Of a DNA stretch of 64,000 nucleotides, positions 51,966 to 63,825 are shown piece by piece; the stretch's first letter is position 1; each line of letters opens with the position of its first letter. The notes under the pieces are model-generated. The model was not told where the DNA came from, searched no databases, and worked only from the letters and a program-made list of their open reading frames with translations. This DNA comes from Torreya grandis. Lineage: Eukaryota; Streptophyta; Pinopsida; Cupressales; Taxaceae. A program made the position numbers and the translations under genes. Where the stretch lies: positions 342,501 through 406,500 of the forward strand of contig JARHVA010008349.1 in the NCBI GenBank assembly GCA_037957365.1, given 5' to 3'.

Positions 51966-52059
51966 GTTGTCCCAACAAGAAATGAAATGTGTTGGTAGTA
52001 AATGGGTCTTTTCCCATGGCTTGTCAAGCAAATAAATATGAGAATTTCCCCCCCCCTTA

Positions 52060-52600
52060 TATTTGTCTCTGAATATTAGTGATTTGTTGGTCTATAATTG
52101 AATCATTGATAGTGTAGTAAGAACATTAGTTATGCCCAAATGCATAGCTGATAAACTAGGCCTCAAGTATGAGAAAATGACCAAAGGAGCTCTACAATTG
52201 GATGGATCACCAACTAAAACCTTGGGAGTGGAAAAAGGCTTAAATATGACTTTCCATGCCTAACCAACCTTCTCAATTCCCCATGATGTGGTAGTGGCAG
52301 ATGTTCCTCCTTACTTCACTCTTTGATTGTTAAGAGATTTCACATCTAAGATAGGTGGATACTTGGCAACCAACTGGTCTTACATGTTTTTTAGGACAAA
52401 TTATGGAACTAAAGTGAAGATTAAGTTAGAGCCCATCCATAAGGATCACCTAGAGCCATACTCACTTAAAGTGGCAAATGTGAACTACATAATCATTGAT
52501 GAAGAAGAGCTCCAGGTGAATCAATCTCCATCATCTTCCCTTATAGGAATTGCTAACATGCTCCTAGATGAATGGGGAAATGATAACTTTGAGCATGATC
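52060..52600 (+). pseudogene. Protease region of E2
   Basis: IIDSVVRTLVMPKCIADKLG at 52102-52161 corresponds to the aspartic protease signature with the Asp and Ser kept and Gly-Ala changed to Val-Val. It continues as VVVADVPPYFTL and a 92-codon open stretch (52327-52605) with DFTSKIGGYLATNWSYMFF, which follows the protease in related plant elements. Confidence 0.65.
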
Positions 52601-52704
52601 CTTAAAATTTTATTGAAGAATCTGGTCTTGGAGTCTACTACATGCATGACAAATATGATTTCATGCTGAAATTGATGAAGATAAACCAAGAGGACTATGG
52701 TTTA

Positions 52705-53110
52705 TGGTAGCTATTCCTTGATGAATCTAGAAGCAAGTTGGGATCTGGTGGTGGGGTAATGCTGGTTTCACCTTCAAAGGATAAATACTTCTCAATTTTT
52801 AGGTTTTATTTCTCCTACACCTATAACATAGTAGAGTATGAGGCCCTTCTTCATGACCTAGAATGGGAAAGGAAGAGAGGAATCAAAGAATTGCAAGTGT
52901 TTGGAGACAGTGAGTTGATTGTGAACCAAGTGAGAGGTCAAAGCTTGACCAAGAACTCCTTACTCAAGTCTGACAAGCACAGAGTGTGGGACCTTGTAAT
53001 AATTTAATTGCTTTTAACATAACTTCCATTCTAAGAGAGGAGAACAAGCATGCTAATATATTAGCAATAGTTGGTTCTCAGTTTGACATCCTAAAGGGGA
53101 TGAGATAAAG
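52705..53110 (+). pseudogene. Extra RNase H domain of E2, placed before RT
   Basis: LFLDESRSKLGSGGGVMLVS has the first catalytic Asp (52720-52722). NIVEYEALLHDLEWE supplies the Glu, and VFGDSELIVNQVRGQSL the next Asp (52916-52918). After a shift near 53000 the tail reads ITSILREENKHANILA, the usual C-terminal block in which Asn replaces the last Asp. This is the plant/archaeal-like RNase H type found as the additional domain in Tat elements. Here it lies between protease and RT, and none is left between RNase H and integrase. Open stretch: 52738-53007. Confidence 0.8.
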
Positions 53111-53119
53111 TAGGAATTA

Positions 53120-54250
53120 GCATCATTTAAAGGTGATTGTGAGGCCCTCCATACTAGAAAATGTCACCAATTGGTATGTATTTGAAAGTGACCAAAAAAT
53201 ATCACTTTTCTTGTAAGAAGAAGCTAAGTTTACTTCCAAAAAGTAGTCCAAGATACATCAATAGTATGATGGGTAGATTGTTCAACTAAAGACCAACAAG
53301 CTTACCAAAGGTTTGGTAAATCTTGAGAACATTTTCAAAGAAGATGACCAACTAAAGAGAGACAAAGAAATAATGTCAGTCAAGAATAAAAATTATGAAA
53401 GGGTAGAGATCTATAAGGATAAGCTACTTTCACTTAGGAAGGTGTGCACCAATGAAGAAAAGCATTCTTTCATTATGTTATGTCAAGAGTTTGTTGATGT
53501 CTTCACTTAGGAGTATGGTGATTTGAATTGCTTTGATCCAAGCTTGGCCTAACACACCATTGAGATAGAGGAAGGTGCCAAACCCATCAATCAAAATCAA
53601 AGGCCAATTAATCTAAAGATCAAGCCTCTCTTGAGGAAGGATCTCACTAAACTGATCGATTCCAAGATCATTTTCCCTATCAAACACTCTTCTTGGCTGG
53701 GAAATTTGGTCCTTGTTAAGAAGAAAAATGGAGAATTCACATTGTGTGTGGATATTAGAGACCTGAATAGAGTTTCAATGAGAGATCACTATCCCCTTCC
53801 AAGTATGGATCAAATTCTTTAGATGGTGATAGGAAATAAAAGGTTCTCTCTCTTAGATGGCTACTCTAGGTAAAATCAAATCTTGGTGCAAGAATGTGAC
53901 CAATACAAGATAGTATTCACCACCAAATGGGGAACATACACCTACAGAAAGATGCCATTTAGATTGTCAAATGTTAGAGCTACCTTCCAATGTGCTATGG
54001 ACATGGCTTTCCAAGGTTTGATCAATGACATTGTGGTGGTTTATCTTGATGAAGTGATAGTATTATCTAAGGAGGCAAGTTAACACTTGAAGCACCTAAG
54101 GAAAATTTTTGAAAGGTGTAGAGAGTTTGAAATCTCTCTCAACCCAAATAAATGCATGTTTGACATCCATAAATGCAAGTTCGTGGGTCATGTCATTTCA
54201 AAGGAAGGCCTACCCATTGATCTAGAGAGGGTGAATGCCATCTTCTAATT
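53120..54250 (+). pseudogene. Reverse transcriptase of E2 with upstream linker
   Basis: The linker (RPSILENVTNWYVFESDQ, then LTKGLVNLENIFKEDDQ) leads into RT. The RT core has IDSKIIFPIKHSSWLGNLVL, VKKKNGEFTLCVDIRDLNRV, MRDHYPLPSMDQIL and YRKMPFRLSNVRATFQCAMD. The catalytic box reads YLDEVIV (54042-54062) where YLDD is expected, so the second Asp is Glu and the enzyme would be dead. Open pieces are 53313-53510, 53631-53822 and 53883-54083, all in one frame. Confidence 0.85.
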
Positions 54251-54720
54251 GTCCTTGCCTAAGCACAAGAAGGTCCTACAAATTTTCTTTGGTAAGATAA
54301 ATTTCATTAGGAGATTCATTCCTAACTTTGTTAAGCTTGTTAAGCCACTAACTTCCATGCTAAGGAAACATGTGACATTCACATGGACAACAAGAAGAAG
54401 AGAAAGCTTTGAAGGCATCAAGAAAGATATTACCCAAGCTCCTACCTTGGTTAGTCCAAACTTCTCCAAGGACTTCAATCTATACACCTTTAGGAATGAA
54501 GAGGTAATCTCTACTATGCTCACTCAAGCAAATGGGGAGAACTTAGAATAACCTCTTGTTTTTTTCAGCCAAGGTTTAGAAGGATATGAGGTTATATACA
54601 CGTATGTTGAAAAGTAGGTACTTTCAATCATATGAAGTCAAAAGAAGTTTAGACATATGTTTTCTATTAGAAAAGTTCACATCATGGTGCCACATCCTAG
54701 TGTAATAATTCTTACTGAAC
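54251..54720 (+). pseudogene. RT thumb and canonical RNase H of E2
   Basis: The open stretch 54249-54551 has INFIRRFIPNFVKLVKPLTS (RT connection) and FNLYTFRNEEVISTMLTQAN, where the family has LYTDAS; the first catalytic Asp is lost. It continues with PLVFFSQGLEGYEVIYT and VEK-VLSII-SQKKFRHMF, the normal Ty3/gypsy RNase H tail. Confidence 0.8.
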
Positions 54721-56160
54721 CGAGACTTGAATGAGAAAAAGGTAGGTTAGATCACCAAAATAATGGAGTATGATGTAGAGATCAAGACCACCAAGATGGT
54801 AAGAGGAAGAGGGATGTGTGAACACCTTGATATAGACTTGAAAGAGCCAAAGGATGACATTTCGGTACTCCATGATAAACCTACAATAGTTGTACCTATA
54901 GTCATGAAGATTTAGGCACAAGACATGGTTGATTTCCTTCAAACTAGGGAGTGTCCACAATGTCTTGATAGGAATAATAGGAGGTATTTTCAACTCCAAT
55001 ATATTCCTTATATCCTAGTTGATTGAGTGCTATTCAGAAAAGACTTTTCAAGGATGCTCTTGAGATGCATTGATTTAGACCAAGTTGACAAGGTATTGTC
55101 TGAGTTCCATGATGGACTAGCTGGTAGCCACTTTGATCCCAAGGCCATAGCTACAAAGATTATGATGGATGGTTAATTTTTACCTAGTTTATTTAAAGAC
55201 ACTCATGCCTATGTGAGGAAATGTCAAAAGTGTGACTTGTTTGATGGGAATCAATGATTGGCTACCATGCCTCTTCACCTTATTTAGATGGAACAACCAT
55301 TCATGCAATAAGGGTTGGACTTCATAGGGCTGATCAATCCTCCTTCTAGTGTTGGCCACAAGTGGGTTTTGATGACCGTGAATTATTTCACAAGGTGGGT
55401 AGAGGCCATAGCTTTGAAAGAGTCTAATGAGAGTGTAGTCCTAGACTTCTATGAAGGGATAGTGATAAGATTTTGAGTCCCAAACACAATCATTTTAGAC
55501 AATGCATTAGCTTTCTTGGGAACAAAGACAAGTGAGTGGGAATTAAAGTATGGCATCTATCTCAATACTTTCTCTAACTACTATCCACAAAGAAATGGGC
55601 TAGTCAAGTCCAGAAACAAGAATTTGATTAGGATCATAAAGAGGGTAATGGAGAAAAATCAAAGGACTTGGCATGCTACGTTGAAGACATCTCTTTGGGT
55701 AGATAAGATCACTCTAAAGAGGGCAATCGAGAATTCACCATACACACTTATGTATAAAATGGAAGCTAGACTTCTTATCTCACTTGAGTTACCATCCTTG
55801 GATGTTGTCCATCAACTATAATTGATGGAGAGTGATAACTTGGACATCAGGTATTATGAGTTAATGGAGCTTCAATAAGTGAGAGACCAAGCCATGGATT
55901 CCATGACTAGCCTCTAACAACAAATAAACAAGCATTTTGATATGAGGTCTATGCCAAGGAGCTTCTTATAAGGTGACATTGTCTTGAAGTGGGATGAGGA
56001 TCGAGCCAAGCTTGGAAGGCACATGAAGTTTGATGCCTTGTGGAGTGGCCCATATGTCATCACCCAATGCAAGCAACATAATGCTTTCCAACTCTCTATG
56101 TTTGATGGTGAAGAGCTACATATCTTAGTCAATGGGATATACCTTAAGCATTGTTACTAG
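54721..56160 (+). pseudogene. Integrase of E2
   Basis: A His/Cys zinc-binding block (LSEFHDGLAGSHFDPKAI, then VRKCQKCDLF) lies near 55090-55245. The catalytic core follows: DFIGLINPPSSVGHKWVLMT, TIILDNALAFLG (second Asp) and NYYPQRNGLVKSRNKNLIRI, where the Glu position has become Lys. A GPY-like tail (WSGPYVITQCKQHNAFQLSM) ends at a TAG at 56158-56160. A frame shift lies between 54551 and 55516. An open stretch is at 55516-55821. Confidence 0.85.
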
Positions 56161-56414
56161 GTTTCTTTTGTCATGTACATAGTTTTCCTTATTTTTCCTC
56201 ATTTTCCCTAAGTACTTTTGCATAGGTTTGTTTGTTTTTTGTCCTGTTGTGTGTGTTTTTCCTTGTTGTTTGAGGTAAATATTTGTTGGTTCATAAGTCC
56301 TTACAAGGCTATTGCCAACTTTTCAAGCTACATCCTTAATCCATTCCTAATGGACTTTTAGGCCACCAGTCTTCCCAAGTATAATAGGCATGCTTTCCCT
56401 ATGAGTCACTAATT
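56161..56414 (+). other. 3' untranslated interior of E2 with inverted primer-site motif
   Basis: No purine tract precedes the 3' LTR. Instead CCCTATGAGTCACTAA (56397-56412) is the reverse complement of the primer-site motif. The last 60 bp align with the same place in N (TTTAGGCCACCAGTC..., GTATAATAGGCATGC...). Confidence 0.75.
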
Positions 56415-58693
56415 TTTTGAACATTTTGTGAATCTTGCATGCCAAAATGGGCCCCCCTTTTTCTGCCTCTCCTTGTTCTTCATGACCTTTTGCCCTAAAA
56501 CTAGGTCTTAACCCTTTAAAAATCAAGGAAAAGTTGCTTTTGTGTAGGTTTAGGTGTTGTCTCATCAATTATTGGTCTTTTCCAGTACTCACAGAGTAAA
56601 TCGGGTTCTTATAATAGCATTACTTATAAAATTTACAAGTAATAAGCAAGATCATTTGACAAACCCAAAAGAGTCTATGGCTAGTTTTAGTAAAACTCAA
56701 GTTTTGAAATGTACTTTACTTGCCAATTTTCATGAGTAAAAGCTGAAGAGAAACCCAATAAGGGTTAGATTAGTTTAGTTTGGGTTTGTGGGATTACTTG
56801 ACTTATGATCTTTCATGAATTGGAGTCATTCATAAACTTGAAAGGGTAAGGAGGAAGCAATCAAGTTTTTGACATGTCTTTACTTCAAAGCTTTTTGAGT
56901 AAGTCCTTTGGAAGAGCTTGAATTGGTCTTAGACACTTCTTAAGGTAAGTGTTTTTCCATGGAGGGAACCTAGGCATTCTATAGGGTCATTTACAATTTC
57001 CCTGAAGGGTATGTGCCCTTACAGGGGGCACTTCAAAGATGAAACAGACCTTTACAAAACTTTTGAAGGGTATGTTTGAAGGAAAAATGGACCTTGTAGA
57101 GGGATTTTTGTCAATGTGAGGACCAATAAAAAATTCGTGAAGGGAAACTAGAGGCTAAAATTGCCCTTATAAAGGGCATTTTGAGAAATACAAGGACCAT
57201 TTCCGTAAGCTTAAAGGGCACTTTTGGCTCAAAATGCCCTTGTAGAGGGAAACCAGTTGAAGCAAAAGGGTAAAGACAAGAAACCCAAAGGGCACTTGAT
57301 TTTTGGGAAAAGTGATAAGTAGAAGGATTTTTCCTTTGGACAAAATTTTTGAATGAATTCCTTCAACCATTTTGTTTGAAGTAAAATCAAAGAAAAGCCC
57401 ACTCACAAAGAAGACCCACAAAGAGCAAGCAAGAAAAAAGCAAAGCCTTGAGGAGTAGAAACCCATCAAGAACCCAAAGGTCTAAATGAGTAAAGACAAA
57501 ATAGGAGAAACCAAGGCAAAGGAGAATTTGAAGGAAATAGACAAAACATAGGCAAAGACAAAGTGAAAAAGATAAAACTCAAAATAATTCTAGATGCTAA
57601 CAAAGACAAAGGGTAGAATCAATGACCACTCAGACTAAGACAAGTGGCATAGATAACTCAATAAGAGGAGCTAATACATTTAGGTAGAATATATCCACCA
57701 CAAACCAATAAATAGGTTGGTGTTCAAACTATAGAGATCAACATGCCATGTTTTTCATGATTCACCATTAATGCACAACTAGTTGCATCTAAGCATTAAA
57801 GAGAGCATGGTCCAGCCAAAATAACTTGGGGATGTCTTTGTCAATTGCTAGGAGTATCCCATGCTTTTTTAGGCCTTAGACATCAAGGACACTAGTTTAG
57901 ACAACCTACAACATGGCTCCCATCAATAGTTTGAAGAAAGTGATAGTAGCATGGTCTTTTGGTCTATGCAAAAGTGTTTAACTCAGCATGAGTTGCCATT
58001 CATTGAGTTGTCATCTATCTTATTTCCAGTTCTCTATATATTTTTAAATTCTCATTTGAAAAAATATCTCTCAAATGATATGGTGAAGCCCTGAAGGAAT
58101 TTACCTTGAGTTAGAAAGAGCATTTTACCTCCATTTGAGCTTGCACTTCTGTATGTCTATGGTTTTATCTTATGTTAAGTCATTTTTATTTTCATGCTTT
58201 CATAAGTTTATTCTAGCATATCTAGTGCATAGTGATCTTCTTCTCTTACAAGTCATAGGAAGTGTCTGAATAAGTATAGGTAAGTGAATAGGCTATGCAA
58301 CAGTGTGTCTCTAAACACCTCTAGTAGTTCTTACTCCCTATATCTCTATATGACTCCCTATTAAAACATTGATGCAGGAAAGGTTATCATTTGAATGAAG
58401 TGTACGCTTGTTATCCATGGTTAAAAGTGTATGCCAAAACTAAGTAGACCAATTTTTTTGGTGCATCACCTCTTATCTTAGGTCCCATTTTTATTATTTC
58501 TCTCCCTTTTCATCGCCCCTATCATTAACAATAGGAAATCTAGGGCCTCATGGTGCATCAAGGTTATCTGTCCCCTAATCTAGAGATTCATCCATCACAT
58601 TTTCCACCCACAGCAAGAGGGATGTCTCCACTATTTCATGTGGATGAAGAGAGTTAAGCCTCCCTTCAGAAGGTGTAATCCACCGTGTCAACA
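56415..58693 (+). repeat. 3' LTR of E2
   Basis: It is 2279 bp and aligns throughout with the 5' LTR, except for a gap of about 100 bp near its end. It ends GTGTCAACA. Confidence 0.9.
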
Positions 58694-58698
58694 CTCAT

Positions 58699-58850
58699 CA
58701 CCTCTAATACCCTTGATTTTTAATTATAAAATCTCCCTGTTAGCTATAGATATTTTGAGTGACTCTATCATGTGCATAGGATCATTGATATATCCTATAA
58801 ACATCAGACAAGCATTATGTTAGTCCTATTCAATTACATACTCAACTTAT
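58699..58850 (-). pseudogene. N-terminal part of the PMD remnant, beyond E2
   Basis: Joined across the CTCAT duplication, the minus strand reads SRVLEVMRLAQIKQM (the last Gln from a stop) into the part at 47791. This fits the start of PMD proteins, a helix before a D-x-x-L-x-x-x-L-x-x-x-W segment. Farther out the frame fades. Confidence 0.55.
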
Positions 58851-61149
58851 AATCTTACATCTATTTATCTATCATCATTTCACAACATGTAATTTTTATA
58901 TATTATCCATTTCAAATGATTTCTACAATATTTATCACAATTTTACCATTTTCACTATCGATTTTGTTATGGTTTTAAGTAATTTCACCAATATCTATGA
59001 TGATTTTACCATTTTTAATGACATTTCATTATTGTTTTAAATGATTTCTTTATTTTTAATGATGATTTTGATAAATGTTTCAACTATTTCACTGAACATT
59101 TCAACAAATTCACCAAACCTAGGTTAAACCATAATTTTTAATGATTTCATCATTTACCTTGATGAATTCACCACAATCGACACATAATTCAACATTTAGT
59201 AAATAGTGAAATCATTTTCTTCATATTTTCTTGGCAATAAATGCTAACAGAAGCAAAACAAAAAAATCTAAAGTGTCACTTATGCATCACCACTTCCCTT
59301 GAGACTCTAGTAAACTCATATGTGCTCGTTTGGATACCTATCAACTAAAATCTGGTCTATTTTGTCCCTGCAACCCAGAGCAAAATATAACAATTCAAAT
59401 CTATATTAAACAAAAATTAATGAAATGAACTTTAAAAATTGAATTTCAAACAACCCCCACCCCATATATATTTCCCACCCATCACTTCATTTTTACCTTT
59501 TCATTTTCCATATCTACCCTCTATCATCTAAATTATTTATCATCATTATATCAATTTGATTAAATGATGATAAATAATTTGGATGATACAGGGTAAATGA
59601 TATATCAAATGCTTACAACTATCAATCTTGTAACTTTTATCACACATCAAACAAACAATAAATTTTTTTTTATGGCCTATAGCTTACCATTGTTTGGATA
59701 TATTGTTCCATCATCTACTCCTATGAACCCTGATTCCTTGAGCACCATCCAAATGTGTAGCCTATGAATGAGAAATATTATGTTTCCAATATATTTCTTT
59801 ATTATTCACCATCTAGGAAAAAATCATTTTACACAAGCTCCCTATAATGTTTTGAGCATTTTTATTAAGAAAAGTAGCTTCATTATTGATGGTAATTGTT
59901 ACCTTCATCAATTTATCTTCCCTTCAATTATTTTCAATGTTTATCTATTTTCATAAATAAACACTCAAGGTGGAATCATCATGATCATTTATATTTACTT
60001 GGGGTGGCTTTTTCCTCCACAATCATCAATGCTCTAACTTTTTTTTATTTTTTTTAAAATGACATTGCTTCATAACACTATTTTGGAGAGAGACAATTGT
60101 AGACATCTAAATTTCACCATTTACTTCCAAAATTAACTTTGACATCCTAACTCTTCACTACCCCCAATTTGAATTCATATTAACTTCATTTCCCTTCAAA
60201 ATTTGAATAATTGATTAATTAATAATTAATTAATTAACTCATCCACACTTATGTCCTCTACAATAAATTCAAAATCCATATTTTCCACCTCGTCCAAACA
60301 TTTTCCATGTTTGTCTCAAACACATGTTAATTCATCCCACCACCTTCCTCAACTTCCTCAACCACCTCATGAGTCATCTTATAAATGTTCAAGTAACTTT
60401 TGATTCATCCCTTAAATTTTCAACTATCTTGACCCATTCATGCTGAGTCACCCAACTTTCAACTAAATCACCCCATTCTTCTCAACACATGGATGTTAGT
60501 CATCATCCTTTGGGATGAGAACTCAAATCCAAAAGTTAGTTATTATTATAATTCAATAAAATTAGATTAGTCTCAATTATTCATCTCACTACCCTCAAGC
60601 CTATAAATTGACTTTCAATATTCTACTCAAATCATCCCCTTCAATATATCAAAAATCTATCAAAATATCCTTCAAAATTTGTTTAGAGCAAAACCATTTA
60701 TAACCACACACTACCTAATTACCTTTGGTTTGGAGAAGCATTGAGCACTAACATTAATCCAAAAAGATAAAATATACCATTGATCACACAATGGAGAATT
60801 TTATAAACACACATTTCATGTGTTGTAAGTATTTCATTAGTTAGCTTTCTCTTATTGTTACTACTCTATCATAGAGGTTAGTGTATTTTAGGCAAGATTG
60901 TATTACACTTTATCTTGTTTACATTCTAAATTTGACACTATATAGTAGCATCACCATTTATTAATGCTGGGTGAGATTCTAAAGAAAATGTCAAAGCCAA
61001 ATAAGTGAAAATCCACTTAATGTCTTGACTCAGACCACCCTTTGTAGCAAAGGTGAGTAGAGTAAAATTACCAAGGACACTGTAGGTCGATGGTCAGGAC
61101 TTATTCATGCCTCTAGAAGACCCAACATTTTCACTTGCCATACCCACTC
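58851..61149. other. AT-rich spacer, low complexity, no gene seen
   Basis: The stretch 58900-59180 repeats loosely the theme GATGATTTTACCATTTTTAATG. At 60205-60240 a TTAATTAA-rich run occurs. ORFs here are short and unsupported. Confidence 0.45.
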
Positions 61150-62029
61150 TGATAATGTAATATTTATCACTTTTTCTTTCTCTTTAGGGTAGTGAATAAT
61201 ATGAAAACAATATTCCCACTCTCCTTTCCATTTTATTAGTTTTAGTATGACTTCACAATCTTATAATGTTTCTTATAAATATAAAGTTAAGTCCATTTAA
61301 TTCCTTATTCATTCATGATAGGGAGTCTAAGTGATACTTATCTAACAAAATAATAAATATTTGAGGTCACCCTTGAAGACTAAAATCTCACTCTCAACTC
61401 AGTTCTTCATCGTTTAAAATTCCTTGCAAGCTAGTATACTATATAAATGACACCTCATGATCTTAAGGACAATATAAATTTCATTTTTACTTAATTATAT
61501 GATAAGTTTTCCATCTCTCTCTTATGTCCATAAATAGAATACATAATTTAAATCTAAACTCTAAATGACAACTAAAATTTTCCAAAATATTTTACTAAAA
61601 TATAAAAATTAGGCAAGATTCAGCCTTCCATCAATAACAAATTTCCTAGTGTGTTCCACTTTTACCACAACCACAAGGCCAATATTTATTGATTTACCAC
61701 CTTAGTAAATATCATTATAGAAAAATTTTATGGTATTTTATAACTTATTTTTTCATAAGTTCCTTAATTTTTTTCCTAAAATAGACATATTATATGAATA
61801 ACTTTCAATTATCAAGATGATACTCTCCCCAACCATGGTTGGATTCTATACAAATATACAAAAAATAACATGTGCATTTGATGTTTTATCCCATTCCATA
61901 ACTTCAATTTTGAATGACTAACAATATATAAATTCATATTAAATTAATTAAAAAATCAATTCTTATATACATTAAAAAATGAGAACATTAGAAGTGAAAA
62001 TAATGTGACCATTGATGCCACTAAATAGA
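61150..62029 (+). repeat. 5' flank of GST copy 3, shared with copy 2
   Basis: The reverse complement of this segment aligns with 39330-40090 and, in part, with 27525-27930. Landmarks are CATGATAGGGAGTC, CCTTGCAAGCTAG, GACACCTCATGATC and GACAACTAAAATTTTCC. It sits directly upstream of the GST leader. Confidence 0.7.
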
Positions 62030-62455
62030 ATAGATTAAACAAGATAATTTTTTTAATTTAGTCACTTACATTGACCAAAGTGAGAGGTGGTGGAGTAAAT
62101 CAAAATAATTATAAGTAATTGTGACACTTTTACTTTAAAAAACATCACACCTCAAACATGGCTACTCTTAAGAGAATAAGAGCATCATGCTAATATTATT
62201 ACAACCTAGTTCAATCCTTATGGCATGTGTGTTTTGATAGGGATTGAATAAATGGGTATTAATTATGATTATGTGGAATAAAATATGGAAAAGAAGAGCG
62301 CCTTGTTGAAAATGAATCTTGTTCATAAGAAATTGACTATCCTCATCCTGAAACAACCCCCCCCCCCAAAAAAAAAAATTTGGAATTATATATCAGAGTA
62401 TATTTTTGGATGCATGTTGGACCTAATACATCACTTGATGATGCAAGTTATAATA
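62030..62455 (+). pseudogene. GSTU copy 3, leader and exon 1 fragment
   Basis: It matches GST1 from the leader (GATGCCACTAAATAGAATAG; TTGACCAAAGTGAGAGGTGG) through the ATG at 62158-62160 to about codon 67, then beyond a C9/A11 run (about 62358-62378) weakly to about codon 104. It has early shifts and stops, the Trp18 codon is TAG, and the catalytic position is AAT (Asn) as in the other copies. No exon 2 is found downstream. Confidence 0.85.
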
Positions 62456-63825
62456 ATTTTGTGTACTCACATATGCACAACTAGAACTAAAAGAGGAAAA
62501 CGAAGGTAATTAATTAGAAGTAACTACATATAAAGGGTGATATGGGGAATCATGTTACCTTCATATATGTTTATGGGGTTTGGGGCATATCGATGTATGC
62601 ATAAATGGATAGGACATGAGTGCTTTATGTGGCACTCATTTTTATGCATAAGACCATTTTTAGGTCCTTAACCCTAGGTAAATACCTCACTGTCCTTAGT
62701 GGGTTTCATTTCCATGTGAAGATATTTAAGTTCTTAGGATCATTTTAACTGAGAAGGATTATTTTAACTTCTTATGTTATCATTCATGTTAAAATAGGTT
62801 TACATTAAAAATATAGCTTACTTTATTGATCTAATCTTATAATCAAACATGATTTCAGATAATTAAATTATAAACAACATCCATAAATCAATTCAACACC
62901 TATAGATTTATGTTAAGTATGCAATAGAAAATACTATTTCATAAAAGACAATAACAAGAACATATTGAAACTCAAGGCCTCACAAACATCTGTTAGTGCT
63001 ACTAGTTGAGGTTTTAATCACCTTGGAGCCTAAAGGTCATTGCACCATTACCTTATTAGCTCACATAACACTCAATTAATAATCATGAATTTTTTTATTA
63101 GAATAAATGAACATTGATATAATTATGATCAATATTATCATTCATCAAATAACTTTCGTGGGCAGTCTATAATTGAATCCATGTTATGAGTTTATATTGG
63201 CATAGGCAATGCGATACAATAAGACAAAGATAATTCAAAACATAATACAACCAAGAGAATATATTCAAGTTATAATTAATCATCTAATCATTTATAAGGT
63301 TAAATGGAAGAACATATATATATTCGAATATTTTCAGTCATTCTTAGAATTTATATAAGACAATAAACCATTATCACCTTAATCATTCATAGAGAAAGGA
63401 TTTTATTAAAGGAATGATTCTCTTTATACAATAATTTCCATTACCATCTAAGGGAATATATTTCATTATGAAAAAACACAATAAATTATCATATTCTAGA
63501 TTTGAATAAGTATAACTAAGCTTGTATTCCATACGTCTTAAATGAACTAGATGATTTGTAAGTACATGAATAGAAAATGATTTCCATACAATTGAATGCA
63601 CATAACTCATAAAAATAGAAATTTAGCTGAGTTTTCAAGTTGCATCGAACCCAAATAAAATGTTCCACTTAATAAAAGTTTAAAAATTTATGTTGGCCAT
63701 GCCATGGGGTAGCAATGCAAACAAGTTTAGTTATCAGAAAAGGATTGAAAGCACATGCAGTTCAAAGAGATGAAAATCAGTGAGCATGCATGCTTCCATC
63801 ATTTGTTTATGCAACATTAAATGAA
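62456..63825. other. Spacer after GST copy 3
   Basis: No exon 2 or other gene is recognised. It holds a short imperfect palindrome at 62596-62650. Confidence 0.4.
62596..62650. repeat. Small imperfect palindrome
   Basis: Outer arms TATGCATAAAT and ATTTTTATGCATA and inner arms GAGTGC and GCACTC could form a hairpin of about 55 bp. It could be a tiny MITE remnant or chance. Confidence 0.4.

Larger units (their letters stand above)
47792..58693 (+). mobile_element. E2: Ty3/gypsy LTR retrotransposon with an RNase H before RT
   Basis: The LTRs are 47792-50173 and 56415-58693. The target duplication is CTCAT (47787-47791 and 58694-58698), inside the PMD reading frame. Plus-strand order: primer-binding site, gag, protease, extra RNase H, RT, RNase H, integrase. 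All domains carry stops and shifts, so the copy is inactive. The LTR starts TTTTGACC and ends GTCAACA, where the family start is probably TGTTGACC as in N. LTR identity looks like 85-90%. It is the pol-bearing relative of element N. Confidence 0.9.

Noticed and set aside
54245..54999. Minus-strand ORFs at 54245-54523 and 54712-54999
   Set aside because: They are antisense to the RT/RNase H and integrase-linker regions of E2 and show no domain.
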